Shown in pieces: positions 34,101 through 39,202 of a stretch of 39,202 nucleotides of DNA (within the stretch, counting starts at the first letter, position 1; every line of letters begins with the position of its first letter). A program made the position numbers and the translations under genes. The stretch spans positions 1-39,202 of the forward strand of contig CAMBQF010000009.1 of assembly GCA_945869825.1 (NCBI GenBank), read 5' to 3'. The notes below the pieces were generated by a model. That model was given only the letters and a program-made list of their open reading frames with translations. It had not been told where the DNA came from and ran no database searches. The stretch is from Chitinophaga pinensis. GTDB taxonomy: Bacteria > Bacteroidota > Bacteroidia > CAMBQF01.

Positions 34101-34569
34101 AGACAACCAGTTTACCCGCACCGAGTGGAAAGCACCCTACGCGCCTGAGTTGGTAAGTTACTACACTGTGTTCCGCTCTAGCGATAGTGTTAGCTACCAA
34201 AGTGTGGGCCAGCTAACAGGGCCATTTACTGCTGCCGATACACTACAGGCTTATGATGATTGGGATGCCAGCATACAAAGCATTAAGTACTATTACCGTA
34301 TAGAAACCAACAGCGTTTGTAACGATAAGAGCTACACTGGCAAAACAGGCGATAACATTGTGCTAAAAGCCAATATAGACCATTCTGCTTACGAAGTAAA
34401 ACTGGAATGGACACCTTACCAAAGCTGGGGTCCTAACGGTGTTGACCATTATATTATTGAATGGCAGGACGAAGCAGGGGTATGGCATGTGCTAGACCTA
34501 CCTGCAAACCAATACCAGAATAATGAAATACCGGGTAACGACCCAACAAGCTATACCGCGCCGTATTAA
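28138..34569 (+). CDS. Giant PKD-repeat surface protein, lacking a T9SS domain
   Basis: 2143 residues. Signal peptide ~12-30 (LACLVVALLWGSGVFA). From ~33 to ~1780 about 21 PKD-like repeats of 75-100 residues, each with a W-x-F-G-D/N-G core and a later P-x-H-x-Y turn (for example YVWNFGDGNTGTGANPTHVY). Most repeats start with a G-C or x-C step and many end with G-C-x-D-T, giving a regular cysteine ladder likely to form disulfides. From ~1785 three or four fibronectin-III-like modules follow. The protein stops inside the last one (NEIPGNDPTSYTAPY) with no CHU_C or type A domain. It is probably an adhesin-like filament; the C-terminus looks truncated. Confidence 0.85.
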   Translation: MNPNYTSIKEKAKYLACLVVALLWGSGVFAQASFTVSDNSLFLCGGTTASVQFTNTTTGVPPGCTYQWNFGDGTPGSTQTSPSYVYNTANTYTVTLQVLQGGNPISSATQTITVGIPVASFTVAPPSGCQQQTLFQFTNQVVNADSFVWNFGDGVILSDVYNPTHIYNNFNPNTNVSLLVYVDGFTNACASQVVAVNVQPKPVANATASSTVVCDPNESINFIQTSTNAATHFWDFGDSATSAIAAPSHIYGSYGTFTVTYIATGTSGCTDTTHFDIEITNGIIPQVTASVDTGCSALPVNFICTNVANAQQYVWDFGDGSSPVTTNTPNVTHVFVNSTQSPVSYNVSLTTVFGVGSSCNSSITLNNFITVNPQPVSSLTVSSPTACVLAPVTYTSTSTNAVSFLWNLGNGTNSTDPNPTATYNSSGAYNVTLITTNTYGCQDTAVVTNAINIIHVMADFNSTNTTGCTVNAQFINYSQGATEFNWIFGDGTTSNIANPTHYYNLPGAYDVTLIASNGTCVDTLILNDFINVNYLTPSYTTPTIPFAGCVGIASTFQANNPTAVSYVWNFGDGNTGTGANPTHVYEQPGSYTISLITMTADSCQELISDFAQIDVYGGEPEVITVNQSCFAPYTVSFETPSNGISYQWNFGDGSPINNQQNPTHVYGEDGYYNVSLTVITPSGCLSTYNGFNQLALFPFTAGAASSCEGIMNGLVSAEFRPIPENATSVQWFFSDGQTSTEIAPTLQFDTTNANITYTAIITNQFGCVDTVTAEVCADSPPAIPQPVGWDVPPDTSTTDPQYLISACAPYQLTFNNQFTYADSVIWHFGDGYSSTDLSPTHEYGSSGTYVVYTEVWYDNYNTYDVVYQPYIYDIGGHTPTITVSQQNFCDSIVVLFSGNSPDAVSWLWLLGNGDTETSQSFQYTYNSTDQTYHVQLTTVDSEGCPGSATSSVYSPITDPVFNYQTVLCNAPLNIAHNLDSAFTYIWDFGDSTTSTDMLPVHQYANPGTYNVSLHLTDALGCPHDYALNPVTVYLPTAGFNASTHAGCAPLTVNFNSTSINYSPGNTHYWFFGNMAVINNNGTTTTSYTFTQPGDYAVKLQVFNVNGQNCSGTYIDTIHVYGANADFAFTQSKSCFQPDIDVQYADNSDNAVSWNWDFGDGNTSALQNPMHTFTYMPTSNVTLAITDINGCVDTVSKPNISLFAANYTLNNNTVCGFTPINFSVTANNPNYSTVWDFGDNTAPGSGNTASHIYGLDGIYNATAYVTSADGCADTIVNQVNIVQPTPLFSSNSSVTCAPSNVIFNNLSSAPLGSTYIWDFGDGIITNNNPIVAHTYITPGVYDVSLTVISPQGCTADTSYIDYVTVLGPIANFFVANTNACENFPVDFINLSTNVDHFSWYFGDGTSDTTNFNTSHVFTNAGNYFSSIVVYDSVGCSSSMTLQNPIVINNMPNADMVVDYPSGCAPYLPQFYNNSTEATTYTWTFGDGNWSNDSLPLHTYTNPGVYDIVLVVGNGTGCQDSSFAQITVNAPPVASFTMAVIDSTCQGITFGYNNTSQTDSVANFKWLFNYSGPSADMTPPNYTADTSGLYTAWLMVINTYTGCQDTISQSLYITVPGQPGGTFATADTIGCGQVVANFNLNYVNTTNIEVNYGDGVTDTVFTPQHTYSLPGTYNPFVVLYNQYGCIDTLYASPITVVPIPVAAFVADTTTGCAGILVNFTNNSSALANPTYNWNFGNGQTSALENPQGIAFTNPGGYNVSLIVTNTNGCADTLTQNAYIIIADTLPPANIPLRRVTVLSETAVKIEWAASAAFDFGSYDIFRFDGTTYQPIATISNINQTSFIDNSGLATLANSYCYKIGVTDQCGYTKGIDSVEAHCTIELTANLLPSTDRLLKWNPYGGCTVDYYEVYRTQANGWNDTTAAYLIATVPGDVTGYLDQDKICPREYKYRVRAVSLCGGTLYSLSDTATSPLPKIDFTTLPAHVVRTTVVDNQFTRTEWKAPYAPELVSYYTVFRSSDSVSYQSVGQLTGPFTAADTLQAYDDWDASIQSIKYYYRIETNSVCNDKSYTGKTGDNIVLKANIDHSAYEVKLEWTPYQSWGPNGVDHYIIEWQDEAGVWHVLDLPANQYQNNEIPGNDPTSYTAPY

Positions 34570-35309
34570 AAGCCAGTTTCGCTGTCGGTAATCTTAGTAT
34601 CATCGCCATTTGTTTCTTTAGCAACAAATGGCGATGCCTTTTGGTGTTGTTTGATAGCCCTGAAAGCCAGATATAAACCAAACAATAGCGATGTAGCAGC
34701 GCCCACATACATAAAAGGTATGTTTTGAACGAATAAGAAATAATCATAAAAGCCATGAGCCAGCACTGCCGCCAAAACACCAACAAATAAATAGCCGGCC
34801 TTGTGTTCTGAGTGTTTGGCAAGACCTACAAAATATCCCATAATAACTGCAAAAACAGCGTGGGCGGGTATGGCGGTAAACATACGCAACAAGGCAACCT
34901 CTATCCCGTTGCCATTGTTGCCCAACACATACAACAGGTTTTCTATCATAGCAAAGCCCATACCTACCATTACAGAGTAGGTTATACCATCAAAGGGTTC
35001 GTTAAAGCTTTTGTTGGGGTATGCTATAAAGCGCAGGAAAAAGTATTTAGAAATTTCTTCGGCAAAGGCAACGCAAATAAAGGCATCAATGGCTATTTCA
35101 AAGTTGTTTACACTTTGGCCGCCCAGCACAATATCTTCAAGCCCACGACTTAAAAAATATGCGGGAACTACCGACGCTATGCCACCAAAAAAAGAACCTA
35201 CCAACAGGCTGAACGGCTCTTTATCAAACTTATCGCGCCAGTAAATAAACAACGCAATAATAATGCAGGGGGCAACAGCAAGGGCTATAAGTATGAGTAA
35301 ATCATTCAT
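34566..35309 (-). CDS. prsW: PrsW-family intramembrane metalloprotease
   Basis: 247 residues with about eight membrane helices. PrsW site-1 proteases cut membrane anti-sigma factors or other membrane proteins. All family motifs are present: E84-E85-x-x-K88 (AFAEEISKYF), F-A-M-I-E123-N124, H150 (IPAHAVF) and H185-x-x-x-D189 (AHGFYDYF). The C-terminal ~30 residues are polar and cytoplasmic. It converges on the PKD gene, and the stop codons of both strands share TTAA at 34566-34569. No sigma/anti-sigma pair is nearby, so the target is unknown. Confidence 0.9.
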   Translation of the reverse strand: MNDLLILIALAVAPCIIIALFIYWRDKFDKEPFSLLVGSFFGGIASVVPAYFLSRGLEDIVLGGQSVNNFEIAIDAFICVAFAEEISKYFFLRFIAYPNKSFNEPFDGITYSVMVGMGFAMIENLLYVLGNNGNGIEVALLRMFTAIPAHAVFAVIMGYFVGLAKHSEHKAGYLFVGVLAAVLAHGFYDYFLFVQNIPFMYVGAATSLLFGLYLAFRAIKQHQKASPFVAKETNGDDTKITDSETGF

Positions 35310-35435
35310 TGGCCTACAGACACAAACAAGGGATGAAGATAGGGCAAATTGTGGTAATGGTAAAAAAAATAAAGTACGGGGTAAAGCAAACCATTAAATA
35401 TGCCTTATTGGTATTACATTTGCTTTAGTCATATT

Positions 35436-36347
35436 ATGCAAAAGTTAGTAGCATTTATTCTTGTTTTAATTACAAACGGTATTGCAGCGCAACCGCCCGG
35501 CGAGGACTCTACCGCCTGGAAACTAACCTTTGCCGATGAGTTTAATGGTGACAGGATTAACCTAAGCCTATGGCGTACGAGTTTTGACTGGGGCCAGCAC
35601 CCGGGCAACATGGTTTCTATTTGCAACTATAACCAGCCGAATGAGATTAAAGAACCTGAAGCATGGATTGACCCCAGCGACACACATAATGTTAAAGTAT
35701 ATGATGGCACCCTTAAACTATATACCCGCGAAGAGAATACCACAGGCGATTTCTGGGATTGGGATAAGGGGTATTTTAATGTTACTAAAAAGGAGGTTAC
35801 CCATACTACAGGGCTCATTTTTTCGAAGCAAAAGTACTACCACGGATATTACGAAATGAGGTTTAAGCTACCCAAAGCTCCTAAATTTCCGATGACGTAT
35901 GCGCCCTTTGGCCCCGACTTTTGGCTGTTTGAAGGCGACTGCTGGCACGAGATTGACGGCTTTGAATTTATAAACGGACAAGACCGTACCATTACATCAA
36001 ACATACATTATGTAATACCCCCTACCATGATGGGTGCCGACACGGTTTGCGAAAATACTTTTACTACCCCTAAACACAAATCAGACTATAAGAGGTATAT
36101 AAGTGTAGAAGACAATGTATGGCACACCTTTGGCTTTAACTGGGAAAAAGGCCGCGTTACGTTTTACCTTGACGGGGTTAACTATTTTACCTCAACCATG
36201 GAATATATAGACAGCCTGGCACCTATGAGGATGGTAGCCGGTATTGCATCGCCCTTAAGCAGCACCTGTGTTGGCTTAAACGGTTTATTTACCAAGTTTC
36301 CGTATGTTTTTGAGATTGATTACATACGGATTTGGGAGAAGAGATAA
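35436..36347 (+). CDS. Secreted GH16-family glycoside hydrolase
   Basis: 303 residues from the ATG at 35436, where a signal peptide begins (MQKLVAFILVLITNGIAAQ). An in-frame ATG 36 bp earlier would only add a poor extension. GH16 jelly-roll endo-glucanase/galactanase family: the catalytic ExDxxE motif is E172-I-D174-G-F-E177 (CWHEIDGFEF). The sequence starts W-K-L-T-F-A-D-E-F-N-G, as in GH16, and ends YVFEIDYIRIWEKR. Residues in V-W-H-T-F-G-F-N-W also fit. The substrate (laminarin, agar, carrageenan, other beta-glycan) cannot be fixed from the sequence. No SusC/SusD pair is nearby. No T9SS domain. Confidence 0.88.
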   Translation: MQKLVAFILVLITNGIAAQPPGEDSTAWKLTFADEFNGDRINLSLWRTSFDWGQHPGNMVSICNYNQPNEIKEPEAWIDPSDTHNVKVYDGTLKLYTREENTTGDFWDWDKGYFNVTKKEVTHTTGLIFSKQKYYHGYYEMRFKLPKAPKFPMTYAPFGPDFWLFEGDCWHEIDGFEFINGQDRTITSNIHYVIPPTMMGADTVCENTFTTPKHKSDYKRYISVEDNVWHTFGFNWEKGRVTFYLDGVNYFTSTMEYIDSLAPMRMVAGIASPLSSTCVGLNGLFTKFPYVFEIDYIRIWEKR

Positions 36348-36350
36348 TTG

Positions 36351-36379
36351 CCTCATCCAACCCTCTCCAAATGAGAGGG
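36351..36379. repeat. Palindromic repeat / probable terminator after the GH16 gene
   Basis: CCCTCTC (36361-36367) pairs with GAGAGGG (36373-36379) around CAAAT, preceded by CCTCATCCAA. It is the same dispersed family as in the suf spacers, here in reverse orientation. It lies 4 bp after the stop of the GH16 gene and could end its transcript, though there is no T run. Confidence 0.6.
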
Positions 36380-36463
36380 CTTAAATCAGAATCGATATAT
36401 TAAGAATGACTTCCCCGTATTGCGCTTGCGCAAGCCACCAACACTTACAGGGGAATTTGTTAT

Positions 36464-37045
36464 TTATGCAGCAGCGGCGGCTAGTTCTTTTTTAGCTACT
36501 ATAGCATCGGCCAACCATAAAAACTCTGATACAAAGTTATGTACGCTGTTTTCAAAAAGCGGCAGTTTAAGGGTGCCATCTTCTTCAAACTTATCGGTAA
36601 CATTGCCTACAGGCAGCATATAAGGTGCTACATAGCCAAACAATGCGGCTATTAAATTTTGCATTTGAACAGCAGAACGCATGCCGGCTAATGCACCAGT
36701 AGATACTGTAACAATGCCAATGGCCTTTTTAATAAACTCGGTTTTGTTATAGTAATCAACCAGGTTTTTAAGTGCAGGCGCGTAGGTGCCGTTATATTCC
36801 GGAGTTAAAAACACCATACTATCAGCCCAGTTTAGCATGCCGGCAACTTCTTTGGCAGCCACGGTAGGGTTTTCATCGCGCACATATACCTCTTCAAACA
36901 TGGGTAGTTTATGCTCCATCAAATCGAGTATGCGGACTTCTACGCCGGCAACACCGTTAAACCTGTTAGCTAAATGCAACGCAACCCTGTGGCTGGTGCG
37001 GCCCTTGCGGGTACTCGAACTAATAATTAAGACTTTCATTTTCAT
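36464..37045 (-). CDS. NADPH-dependent FMN reductase family protein
   Basis: 193 residues, flavodoxin-like fold of the NADPH:FMN/quinone reductase family. The FMN phosphate loop is S9-S-S-T-R-K-G-R-T-S, and P-E-Y-N-G-T-Y-A-P-A-L-K-N near 83-95 is the flavin ring and NADPH contact. V-S-T-G-A-L-A-G-M-R-S is a second flavin loop. M3 is an alternative start. The C-terminus is an alanine run. It follows the CDGSH gene by 8 bp and ends the pirin operon; the likely job is two-electron reduction of quinones or azo-type electrophiles under redox stress. Confidence 0.87.
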   Translation of the reverse strand: MKMKVLIISSSTRKGRTSHRVALHLANRFNGVAGVEVRILDLMEHKLPMFEEVYVRDENPTVAAKEVAGMLNWADSMVFLTPEYNGTYAPALKNLVDYYNKTEFIKKAIGIVTVSTGALAGMRSAVQMQNLIAALFGYVAPYMLPVGNVTDKFEEDGTLKLPLFENSVHNFVSEFLWLADAIVAKKELAAAAA

Positions 37046-37053
37046 ATTTTATA

Positions 37054-37479
37054 TTACCCTTCAAAGCCTACTTTGCGGTGGTTACCATCGCAATAGGGTT
37101 TGTTGGCCGATTGCCCGCAACGGCACAAAGCTGTTACTTTGTTTTTAATGGTTTCGTTGCCCTGGGCATCTTTTATTTTAATGTTTCCGTAAACAAGCAG
37201 CGGCCCGTTTGCCGATACTTCTACAATAGTTTCAATATCAATGGCAGGATTGGTCATTTCGCTATTGTGGTAGTAGCTAAGTGCACCTGACGGGCATTTA
37301 TTAACCTGCGCTATAATTTCCTGCGTTGTGCCGCCTTCTGCTGTAATCCACGGGCGCTTGCGGGGGTCAAAAACGCCGGGGAGGCCATTAAAGCATATAG
37401 CAGAGTGTATGCACATGCTTGGTTTCCACACCACAGTAACCTCGCCGTTACTGTATTTTTTAGTTATTTCCTTATCCAT
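37054..37479 (-). CDS. Divergent 4Fe-4S (Fer4_19) plus CDGSH iron-sulfur protein
   Basis: 141-residue fusion of two Fe-S domains. Residues ~5-70 are the Fer4_19 mono-cluster type with C23, C29 and C62 (PSMCIHSAICFNG, VNKCPSGAL). Residues ~85-141 are a CDGSH zinc-finger-like 2Fe-2S domain with C119-x-C121, C130 and H134 (CRCGQSANKPYCDGNH), binding the cluster by three Cys and one His. Probably a cytoplasmic electron-transfer or redox-sensing protein. It is between pirin (27 bp) and FMN reductase (8 bp), all on one transcript; the nearby suf operon would supply its clusters. Confidence 0.88.
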   Translation of the reverse strand: MDKEITKKYSNGEVTVVWKPSMCIHSAICFNGLPGVFDPRKRPWITAEGGTTQEIIAQVNKCPSGALSYYHNSEMTNPAIDIETIVEVSANGPLLVYGNIKIKDAQGNETIKNKVTALCRCGQSANKPYCDGNHRKVGFEG

Positions 37480-37506
37480 TTTTAGGTTTTTTAGGGTTAA
37501 GGTATT

Positions 37507-38217
37507 TTAAACGGCCATTGGTATTTCAATAGCCAAAAGCTCTGTTTCTGCACTGGTTTTAATGGTAACGCTGTCAACATCCCATACACCAATGGCATCT
37601 CGCCTGTTAAGTACCTGTCCGTCAACTTCGGCCTGGCCTTCTACAACCATCAAAAACACACCATTGCCATTAGTGTTCATTTTATAGTCAACATTGCTGT
37701 TTGCATCAAAGTGCCCTAAATTAAAATAAGCGTCCTGATTTATCCAAACAGCACCTTCGTGCGTAGGCGATACTACCACCTGCCAGCTGTTTTTGCGGCC
37801 TTCAAGCGGATATGTTTTTTGGTCGTACCGGGGGGCTATGTTACGTTCTTTAGGGAATACCCATATCTGGAACAGTTTTAGCAATTCCTCTTTGCTGGCA
37901 TTAAATTCTGAGTGGGCAATACCCGAGCCAGCACTCATAATCTGAACATCGCCGCGTTTAATAATGCCGTGGTTACCCATACTGTCTTTATGCTCTACAG
38001 CACCTTCTAAGGGTATAGTTACAATTTCAAAATTATCGTGTGGGTGGGTACCAAAGCCCATGCCTGCCGCTATATAATCATCATTCAACACGCGCAGGGC
38101 ACCAAAGTGAGAACGTTGCGGATTATAATATTGTGCAAAGCTAAAGGTGTGCCAGCTTTCTAACCATCCATGGTTAGCATGGCCCCTGTCATCTGCCTTA
38201 TAAAATGAGGTTTTCAT
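37507..38217 (-). CDS. Pirin family protein (YhaK type)
   Basis: 236 residues, bicupin of the pirin family; some members have quercetin 2,3-dioxygenase activity, others sense redox state. Metal ligands of the N-terminal cupin are H58, H60, H102 and E104 (GFGTHPHDNFEIVTIP and SGIAHSEFN). The N-terminus contains W-x-x-S-W-H-T-F-S-F-A and the family's F-G-x-L-R-V-L-N-D-D. First gene of a three-gene operon after MarR; the candidate MarR operator at 38272-38297 lies 55-80 bp before its ATG. Native substrate is unknown. Confidence 0.92.
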   Translation of the reverse strand: MKTSFYKADDRGHANHGWLESWHTFSFAQYYNPQRSHFGALRVLNDDYIAAGMGFGTHPHDNFEIVTIPLEGAVEHKDSMGNHGIIKRGDVQIMSAGSGIAHSEFNASKEELLKLFQIWVFPKERNIAPRYDQKTYPLEGRKNSWQVVVSPTHEGAVWINQDAYFNLGHFDANSNVDYKMNTNGNGVFLMVVEGQAEVDGQVLNRRDAIGVWDVDSVTIKTSAETELLAIEIPMAV

Positions 38218-38271
38218 AACAATTATATTGTTTTAAGTAAAACTATAAAATCAAAACAAGGTTTAAATTTA

Positions 38272-38297
38272 TTGTGTCAACATTAATGTTGCAACAA
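38272..38297. promoter_or_regulatory. Candidate MarR operator upstream of pirin
   Basis: CAACATTAATGTTG (38278-38291) is a perfect 14-bp palindrome. Extended to 26 bp (TTGT at 38272-38275 and ACAA at 38294-38297) it stays symmetric except for two pairs. This size suits a MarR dimer. It sits between the MarR gene's stop and the pirin start, and includes TTGACA on the minus strand. Confidence 0.6.
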
Positions 38298-38316
38298 CAA
38301 TTATGCCAAAAAGAAT

Positions 38317-38772
38317 CTATGAGCTTCTAAGTTTATCTAATAGCAGGTTAAGCTCTTCCGCTTCTGCACTTGTAAGTCCGCTTGAGTACATCATATTATC
38401 TACACCAAACTGCTTATCAATGCGTTTCAGCATGTCTGCGCCCTTATCTGTAAGCCCTATTTGCACTTCCCTCCTATCGGTTGCCGAAGCCACCCTTATA
38501 ATCCAGCCTTTATCTGCCAACTTGTCAACTATGCGCGATGTGTTTGAGTTACGGTCTACCATACGGCAGGTAATATCTTTTAAACATGCAGCCTGTGGGT
38601 AGCAGCCACGCAGTATTCGTAAAACGTTATACTGTTCGGGAGTTACGCCAAAAGGTTTTAACGATGCTGAAATGCCACAACGAACCCAACCGGCAGTAAA
38701 CAAAATGTTTAACTGAGCCTTTTGGTTTTCGCTTCCAAAACCCTTGGTTTTCAATTCCTCTTCAATTCGCAT
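38317..38772 (-). CDS. MarR-family transcriptional regulator
   Basis: 151-residue winged-helix repressor. Dimerisation helices lie at both ends. The DNA-binding domain spans ~42-110: T-P-E-Q-Y-N-V-L-R-I-L-R, recognition helix region DRNSNTSRIVDKLADKGW, and wing with the family-typical D-R-R-E-V-Q-I-x-L-T-D-K-G. Cysteines at 32, 57 and 63 and one in K-D-I-T-C-R could sense oxidants or electrophiles, but this is inference. It lies 99 bp upstream of pirin on the same strand and is divergent from dps, so it may control both sides. Confidence 0.92.
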   Translation of the reverse strand: MRIEEELKTKGFGSENQKAQLNILFTAGWVRCGISASLKPFGVTPEQYNVLRILRGCYPQAACLKDITCRMVDRNSNTSRIVDKLADKGWIIRVASATDRREVQIGLTDKGADMLKRIDKQFGVDNMMYSSGLTSAEAEELNLLLDKLRSS

Positions 38773-38791
38773 TTTATAGGTTTTTTATTGA

Positions 38792-38809
38792 TGTTTAAAC
38801 AATAATTGT
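38792..38809. promoter_or_regulatory. Small dyads in the marR-dps intergenic region
   Basis: TGTTTAAACA (38792-38801) and ACAATAATTGT (38799-38809) are overlapping palindromes 20-37 bp upstream of the MarR ATG. They share TTGT/ACAA ends with the site at 38272-38297 and may serve autoregulation. AT-rich, so uncertain. Confidence 0.35.
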
Positions 38810-38904
38810 CAATTCATCTAAAAATTAAAGTTGGAATAATATTTCGGATTTTAAAAAACAATTACATTCGTTTTTGTTATTGAATAATAATACAGACAGC
38901 AAAA

Positions 38905-39202
38905 ATGAAAGACAAAACTAAAAAAGCCGCCAAAACATTAAATGTAATTGGCTTAGATGAAAAAAAATGCCAGCAACTGGCCGATAATTTAAACGACCTG
39001 CTTACCAACTACCAGGTGTTTTATATGAATGTACGCGGGTATCATTGGAATATTAAAGGAGAGAAATTTTTCGAGCTTCATTTAAAGTTTGAAGAGTTAT
39101 ATACCGATGCTTTACTTAAAATTGATGAAATAGCTGAGCGCATTTTAACCCTTGGGCATACCCCTGTTCATAGCTATACTGAATACCTTAAAAAATCGGC
39201 AA
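38905..39202 (+). CDS. dps: Dps ferritin-like DNA-protection protein (3' end outside window)
   Basis: The first 99 codons are visible, starting MKDKTKKAAKTLNVIGLDEK. The frame runs off the window. The ferroxidase ligands characteristic of Dps dodecamers are at the right spacing: H47 (RGYHWNIKG), H59, D74 and E78 (KIDEIAERIL). The Lys-rich N-terminal tail could bind DNA. Dps stores iron and consumes peroxide, protecting DNA. The gene is divergent from the MarR regulator, consistent with a shared oxidative-stress control region. Confidence 0.93.
   Translation, partial: MKDKTKKAAKTLNVIGLDEKKCQQLADNLNDLLTNYQVFYMNVRGYHWNIKGEKFFELHLKFEELYTDALLKIDEIAERILTLGHTPVHSYTEYLKKSA

Noticed and set aside
34454-34822. 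Minus-strand 122-codon frame at the end of the PKD gene
   Set aside because: Overlaps both the PKD gene and prsW in other frames; no protein-like features.
35400-35435. Earlier in-frame ATG for the GH16 protein
   Set aside because: A normal signal peptide begins at the second ATG (35436); the extra 12 residues would spoil it.

Overview
The window is chromosomal DNA of a Bacteroidota bacterium, probably a free-living member of the Chitinophagia/Sphingobacteriia side of the phylum. The evidence is secreted proteins with type IX secretion (T9SS) C-terminal domains of both type A and type B, a cysteine-free Flavobacteria-like L32, long PKD-repeat surface proteins, promoters of the Bacteroidota type (-7 box TAnnTTTG), and intergenic palindromes typical of the phylum. 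I see no rRNA operon, CRISPR array, prophage or plasmid functions.

Layout. 1-1178: the 3' end of a secreted surface protein, followed at once by a REP-associated tyrosine transposase (RAYT) framed by mirrored hairpins. 1181-4474: serS, then yceD (DUF177)-rpmF-fabH in the usual ribosome/fatty-acid cluster. 4635-7932: a membrane protein, an OmpR-type two-component system, and another membrane protein. 8022-13362: a suf iron-sulfur assembly operon on the minus strand (A-type carrier, sufB, sufC, sufD, sufS), with palindromic repeats in two of its spacers. 13546-16183: a secreted transglutaminase-like protein and a T9SS-exported kelch-like protein. 16183-18004: a CstB-like persulfide dioxygenase/rhodanese and a half-size TauE/SafE exporter, each preceded by the same 20-bp motif at the same distance from a -7 box. 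18223-21621: a hypothetical gene, a DUF2953(YtfI)-like plus GerW(YtfJ)-like pair, and acetyl-CoA synthetase.

21639-25478 is a tightly overlapping four-gene minus-strand operon that looks like a phosphonate-use pathway: a PhnZ-like HD oxygenase, a secreted PhoD-like phosphoesterase, a DUF5690 transporter-like protein with GlpT/UhpT-type arginines, and a phosphonate-associated medium-chain dehydrogenase. No hydroxylase partner (PhnY) is present. Next come a frameshifted two-TM mini-gene, an esterase, and a tRNA-Ala(GGC) and tRNA-Phe(GAA) region. In that region a small GIY-YIG nuclease gene and the intact tRNA-Ala are flanked by two tRNA-Ala-derived fragments whose anticodon loop is replaced by a palindrome.

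27654-36347 carries a mini-protein that is little more than a signal peptide plus a type-B T9SS domain, a 2143-residue protein with about 21 PKD repeats that lacks such a domain, a PrsW-family membrane protease and a GH16 glycoside hydrolase. 36464-39202 holds a redox-stress group: FMN reductase, a 4Fe-4S/CDGSH protein, pirin, a MarR regulator with a palindromic candidate operator, and the start of a divergent dps gene. The most interesting parts are the phosphonate-type operon, the tRNA-Ala/GIY-YIG arrangement, the duplicated promoter motif of the sulfide module, the RAYT hairpins with paired-base changes, and the 22-bp perfect stem abutting the serS start codon.
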